Shown piece after piece: positions 41,061 to 44,026 of a DNA stretch of 44,026 nt. The notes beneath the pieces are model-generated. The model was given only the letters and a program-made list of their open reading frames with translations, had not been told where the DNA came from and did no database searches. Source of the DNA: Lachnospiraceae bacterium (GTDB taxonomy: Bacteria; Bacillota; Clostridia; Lachnospirales; Lachnospiraceae); NCBI GenBank assembly GCA_014804245.1, contig JAAVAE010000014.1, positions 126,680-170,705 on the forward strand, written 5' to 3'. A program made the position numbers and the translations under genes. Position 1 is the stretch's first letter, and the number at the start of each line of letters is the position of its first letter.

Positions 41061-42447
41061 TATTGCCGCTTCACCGTTATCTTTTCTTTCTGTTCTGGAC
41101 ATTCAGATGAAGGAGGAAGTGGGCGAACATGGAGTATTAACGATTACAGGATACATAGAGGATGCAGCGGAGGAGGAATATCTTTTCCGTCTTGCAGGAG
41201 ATGTCTGGGAAAAGATAGAAAAGGTGGGAATAGACGGAGAAAGAGAAACGATGTTCTGGGGAATAGTCATAGATTTTTCCATTGATTCGGGGTTTCATCA
41301 GAAGCAGATGACCTTGAAACTTGCCACTGGAAGCTGGCTGATGGATCAGGAAAAGCATCTTAGATCCTATCAGGACGGAAGGATTACCTATGAACAGATT
41401 TTCAGGGCCATTGGAAAAGGGTATCCGGATGGAGACATGATTTTTACCAGTTCTCTAGGAGACGCGGCGGAAAACCTTGTACTTCAATACCATGAGACGG
41501 ACTGGCAGTTCTTAAAACGGCTTGCCAGCAGAAAACATAAATTCCTGACACCGGAATCCAGAATAAAAGGAACAAAATTCACTTATGATCTGCCCAGGGG
41601 TCAAAGCGTGGAATTTCCAGAACATCAGAAGTATACTGTAAAAAAAGAACTGGACGAATATAGGCGAAAGAAGAGCGGCGGATTGTCGCCCCTTTATGAG
41701 TATGATTTCCTGGTTTATATCGTACAGTGCAGAGACAATCACAGGATTGGAGATTATATGACCATTATGGGAAGGGAGTGGTATATTTACAAGATTCAAA
41801 GCCGCTTCATTGGAGGCGAGATGCTTCATGACTGCTATCTCAAGCTGAAAAGAGGCATAGATACTTTAGAAATCAGGCAAAGTGAAATGACAGGGGCATC
41901 CCTTGACGGAATCGTACAGAAAGTGAAAGAAGACAGGGTGCAGGTTGTAATTTTACAGGATGAAAATAAGCAGCAGGATATCAACATCTGGTATCCTTAT
42001 GCCACCGTTTATTCCACTCCCGATGGAACCGGCTGGTACTGCATGCCGGAGCCGGGAGATAAGGTGCGCCTTACGATTCCCGGCAGGGAGGAAAAGGATG
42101 CATTCGTCACAAGTTCTGTCCATATGGAAACGGACAGCGCTGACAGAAAGGATCCAAATGTAAAATCTCTTAAAAGCAAGTATCAGAAGGAAGTGCGCTT
42201 TACTCCGGATTCTATTGTGATAACCAACAATCAGGGAACGAAAATCGAGCTTACGGATAAAGAAGGAATCCATATCGTCAGTGCCAATTCCGTTATGCTT
42301 GAGGCTGCGGAAGACATGACGATTTTAAGCGATACAGGATCTTTGATCGTGGCAGGAACCTCTTTGGTTAATCTTCAGCAGGGAGAGACCGCCATCAATC
42401 TGGACAAGGGCATTGCTTTTACAGGAGGGGAACTAAAGATTCAGTAA
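41047..42447 (+). CDS. VgrG/Pvc8-like contractile injection spike protein 2
   Basis: 466 residues, clearly related to but different from the first spike gene. The hub domain (1 to about 290) includes LVLQYHETDWQFLKRLASRK, the VgrG hallmark, and GDYMTIMGREWYIYKIQSRF. The OB-fold (about 305-360) has RVQVVILQDENKQQDINIWY and CMPEPGDKVRL, the latter echoing CMPEAGELV of the first protein. The tail (KSKYQKEVRFTPDSIVITNN to LVNLQQGETAINLDKG) is a short beta helix-like rod of the gp5 type. ATG 41047 follows AAGGAGG. It overlaps the gene before by 14 bases. Confidence 0.82.
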   Translation: MRDYNIAASPLSFLSVLDIQMKEEVGEHGVLTITGYIEDAAEEEYLFRLAGDVWEKIEKVGIDGERETMFWGIVIDFSIDSGFHQKQMTLKLATGSWLMDQEKHLRSYQDGRITYEQIFRAIGKGYPDGDMIFTSSLGDAAENLVLQYHETDWQFLKRLASRKHKFLTPESRIKGTKFTYDLPRGQSVEFPEHQKYTVKKELDEYRRKKSGGLSPLYEYDFLVYIVQCRDNHRIGDYMTIMGREWYIYKIQSRFIGGEMLHDCYLKLKRGIDTLEIRQSEMTGASLDGIVQKVKEDRVQVVILQDENKQQDINIWYPYATVYSTPDGTGWYCMPEPGDKVRLTIPGREEKDAFVTSSVHMETDSADRKDPNVKSLKSKYQKEVRFTPDSIVITNNQGTKIELTDKEGIHIVSANSVMLEAAEDMTILSDTGSLIVAGTSLVNLQQGETAINLDKGIAFTGGELKIQ

Positions 42448-42454
42448 GAGAAAG

Positions 42455-43090
42455 ATGGGTGCGGACATGATCATGCTAAGGATTTCCGAAAGAAGAGAAA
42501 AATTGCTTCTTGCGGCGGAGGAACTGCAAAGAGAAAAGTTTGAAAAGAGCATACGGGCATTAGAACAAGAATATCAAAAAGAGGAAAACCGCAAGGCGGT
42601 GATACAGGTATTTGAAGAACTGGCATCCTCTTGGAATCCGGTTTCTGTGGGCATAGAAAATAAAAAGAAAGCGGCAAGTCTTGGTATTACTTATCTCCTC
42701 AGCAGTATATTGATGGGGACTTATGAAATGAGACTATATCTAATGGGCGAAGAATTTTGGATGGAAGAGGCGCCTTTAGAGGCGGTATGGAGACCGGCAC
42801 ATTTCTATGAACATTTTGAAGAAGATATTGAATTTATCATAAAAAAATTGGAGGAAAGCTTTCCCAGAATGTGCAGGGCGGAGAAGGATGCGATAAAACT
42901 TAAATGTGCAGATTACTATCTGGCGGCAGTCTGTAAGCTGTGCAGGGACATGGGGGCGGAAATCGTGGAAAGCAAAGGCTTTCAGGAAATGGAGAAGAGG
43001 GATGATTTCTTTCTCTTCTTCGGAGGATTTCGGAAGGAAGGAGAAATCCTTTGGCGGATGAATGGAAACAGTGGCGGAAAGGATAAGTGA
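42455..43090 (+). CDS. Helical hypothetical protein of the VgrG operon
   Basis: 211 residues, mostly helical, with a charged N-terminal helix (ERREKLLLAAEELQREKFEK, continuing) and a C-terminal domain with KCADYYLAAVCKLCRDMGAE. No signal peptide or membrane segment. The AGAGAAAG before ATG 42455 is a weak RBS; seven bases separate it from the second spike gene. No family recognised. Its placement suggests a structural, adaptor or chaperone role in the same complex. Confidence 0.6.
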   Translation: MGADMIMLRISERREKLLLAAEELQREKFEKSIRALEQEYQKEENRKAVIQVFEELASSWNPVSVGIENKKKAASLGITYLLSSILMGTYEMRLYLMGEEFWMEEAPLEAVWRPAHFYEHFEEDIEFIIKKLEESFPRMCRAEKDAIKLKCADYYLAAVCKLCRDMGAEIVESKGFQEMEKRDDFFLFFGGFRKEGEILWRMNGNSGGKDK

Positions 43091-43094
43091 GCGG

Positions 43095-43541
43095 ATGGAA
43101 TATTTTGTACTGAAACCTCAATGGGGAAATCCAAGCCCGGAAATCACTTCCTGGTATGGAAAACTGGACGAGAGAAAGCTGACCAGAGAGCACTACAGGG
43201 AACTGCCCCAGAATTTTCTGCTGGATATGAAAACCGGAATGGATATTCTGTATCCAGATATTCTGATGGTTCCCTTTTTTCTGGTGTCAAGAGAAGTGCG
43301 GAATGTAATTCGGATGTATGACGAGGACATGCCTTTTTTGCATGTGATTTTATTTGATGCTAGGCAGGGGGAAAATGTGTTTTATTATTTACCGATACTT
43401 GCCGAGGGAAATGAGGACCGCCGGGAGGTTATTTATTGCACCCAGAACAGGGAACAGCGGGAAATAAGAATACGACTTGATCTGGCGGAGAGCCTGCTTG
43501 CAAGAGGGGCAGAAGGAATGGAACTTGAGAAGATACTGTGA
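43095..43541 (+). CDS. Hypothetical protein of the VgrG operon, weakly Imm11-like
   Basis: 148 residues from ATG 43095, four bases after the previous stop (ATG 43062 is in frame but lacks an RBS). The order of elements, MEYFVLKPQWG, then NFLLDMKTGMDILYPDILMVPFFLVSREVRNVI and FLHVILFDARQGENVFYYLP (each given in part), recalls the Imm11/DUF1629-type fold in which a SERLKD-like helix is followed by a strand pair. That similarity is slight. An immunity protein would fit a polymorphic-toxin operon; a structural role is equally possible. Confidence 0.5.
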   Translation: MEYFVLKPQWGNPSPEITSWYGKLDERKLTREHYRELPQNFLLDMKTGMDILYPDILMVPFFLVSREVRNVIRMYDEDMPFLHVILFDARQGENVFYYLPILAEGNEDRREVIYCTQNREQREIRIRLDLAESLLARGAEGMELEKIL

Positions 43542-43577
43542 AAAATCTGTATAAAGGAAAGGGGAACGAAGGAGAAG

Positions 43578-44026
43578 ATGGGAAAGGATTATCTGGTAAA
43601 CGGAGCGGGGCTGATCTGTGTAAATGGAACCGGCGTCAAAAGATTATGCGTCAAGAAGAAACGCGGCTATAAGGAAAACGGAAAGGAAAAAGCCAACTGC
43701 AGGGACTGTGAGGCAGGGATCAACATCCCGTATTTTGACAGCTGCAGGAAGAATGAAGAGACCCATATGTGCGACGGCTACATGGAGCTGGAAGAGCGGT
43801 GGGAGAATACGGAAGGCATGTCCTGCCAGATGGAGAGGATCAATGGCGAGGAAGCCATCACCATGAGCAGCGTGCTGGTGTGCAAAAAGGGCGGGCTCAT
43901 CCTGCCTGTCACTTCCGGCCAGGGGGATAAGATACCGCTGATCCCGGCGCTGTTCGCCGCCAGATATGCGAAAGCCTTCTTCTGGGCAAAGGGGAAAGGC
44001 TTAGGCTGCCAGATCTTCGGCTGCGA
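43578..44026 (+). CDS. DUF4280 PAAR-like protein, 5' part (cut by window edge)
   Basis: Readable for 149 codons with no stop before the window ends. It starts MGKDYLVNGAGLICVNGTG, the usual DUF4280 opening in which a PAAR-like tip sits at the apex of VgrG spikes. Conserved cysteines recur (CRDCEAG, then SCRKNEETHMCDGYM), and VLVCKKGGLILPVTSGQ is the second DUF4280 half. Family members often carry C-terminal toxin domains, which would lie beyond this window. RBS GGAGAAG directly precedes the ATG at 43578. From about 43700 the base composition becomes more GC-rich than in the rest of the operon. A plus-strand frame at 43624-43866 is only a shadow. Confidence 0.78.
   Translation, partial: MGKDYLVNGAGLICVNGTGVKRLCVKKKRGYKENGKEKANCRDCEAGINIPYFDSCRKNEETHMCDGYMELEERWENTEGMSCQMERINGEEAITMSSVLVCKKGGLILPVTSGQGDKIPLIPALFAARYAKAFFWAKGKGLGCQIFGC

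Noticed and set aside
43624-43866. Plus-strand 80-codon frame inside the PAAR-like gene
   Set aside because: The frame starting at 43578 has a good RBS and the DUF4280 motifs; this one is an Arg/Lys-rich shadow.

Overview
The window looks like chromosome from a low-to-mid GC, endospore-lineage Firmicute, most likely a Lachnospiraceae member (class Clostridia). The grounds are: split transketolase subunits; a methionine aminopeptidase with an N-terminal SEC-C zinc motif; hrcA-grpE-dnaK-dnaJ behind a perfect CIRCE operator; SpmB; a lysine/alanine-rich DUF6465-type protein; and the glycerol oxidation set (GlpA-like, FAD protein with DUF1667, GlpK). The species cannot be named from sequence alone. 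No rRNA, tRNA or CRISPR array was recognised.

Layout. 1-332 is the start of an ECF-transporter S component (minus strand, cut by the window edge). 333-874 holds a 319-bp palindrome with 78-bp perfect arms. Then come spmB, a composite palindromic repeat (1453-1836), a membrane-anchored Mrr-like nuclease and a convergent DUF885 peptidase. 4506-7871 is a transketolase pair, rpe and map. 7945-13016 is a lipoprotein and a glycerol-3-phosphate/glycerol block, followed by a 759-aa cyclic-nucleotide-binding-like protein of unknown function, an aminotransferase and uppP. 17440-18090 is a free-standing H1-like gene with its own promoter and terminator. 18104-18457 is a second copy of the composite repeat in opposite orientation. 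18528-23696 is the heat-shock locus. 23761-29720 carries a TPR-like membrane protein, a 35-aa membrane peptide, and a run of VanW, PurM-like, AsnC regulator, aminotransferase and MBL hydrolase. 30035-33364 carries an Rpn nuclease with a possible RBS-masking hairpin, a SIMPL lipoprotein, trmL, and a decayed DUF3791/DUF3990 cassette. 33426-37961 is mutS2 with a two-component system. 38218 to the window end is a tightly packed plus-strand operon.

The most interesting system is that last operon. It holds two different VgrG/Pvc8-like spike proteins, two DcrB/Eag-like (DUF1795-type) proteins, three small unknowns and, at the edge, a DUF4280 PAAR-like protein whose second half becomes clearly more GC-rich. 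These are the spike, chaperone and tip/toxin parts of a contractile-injection-type delivery module in a Gram-positive. No sheath, tube or ATPase gene is present inside the window.

The second notable item is the palindromic repeat family. It has two unit types (A and B) with different termini and matched changes on both arms of their internal stems, two complete A-B composites in inverted orientation, and at least two truncated copies at gene boundaries.
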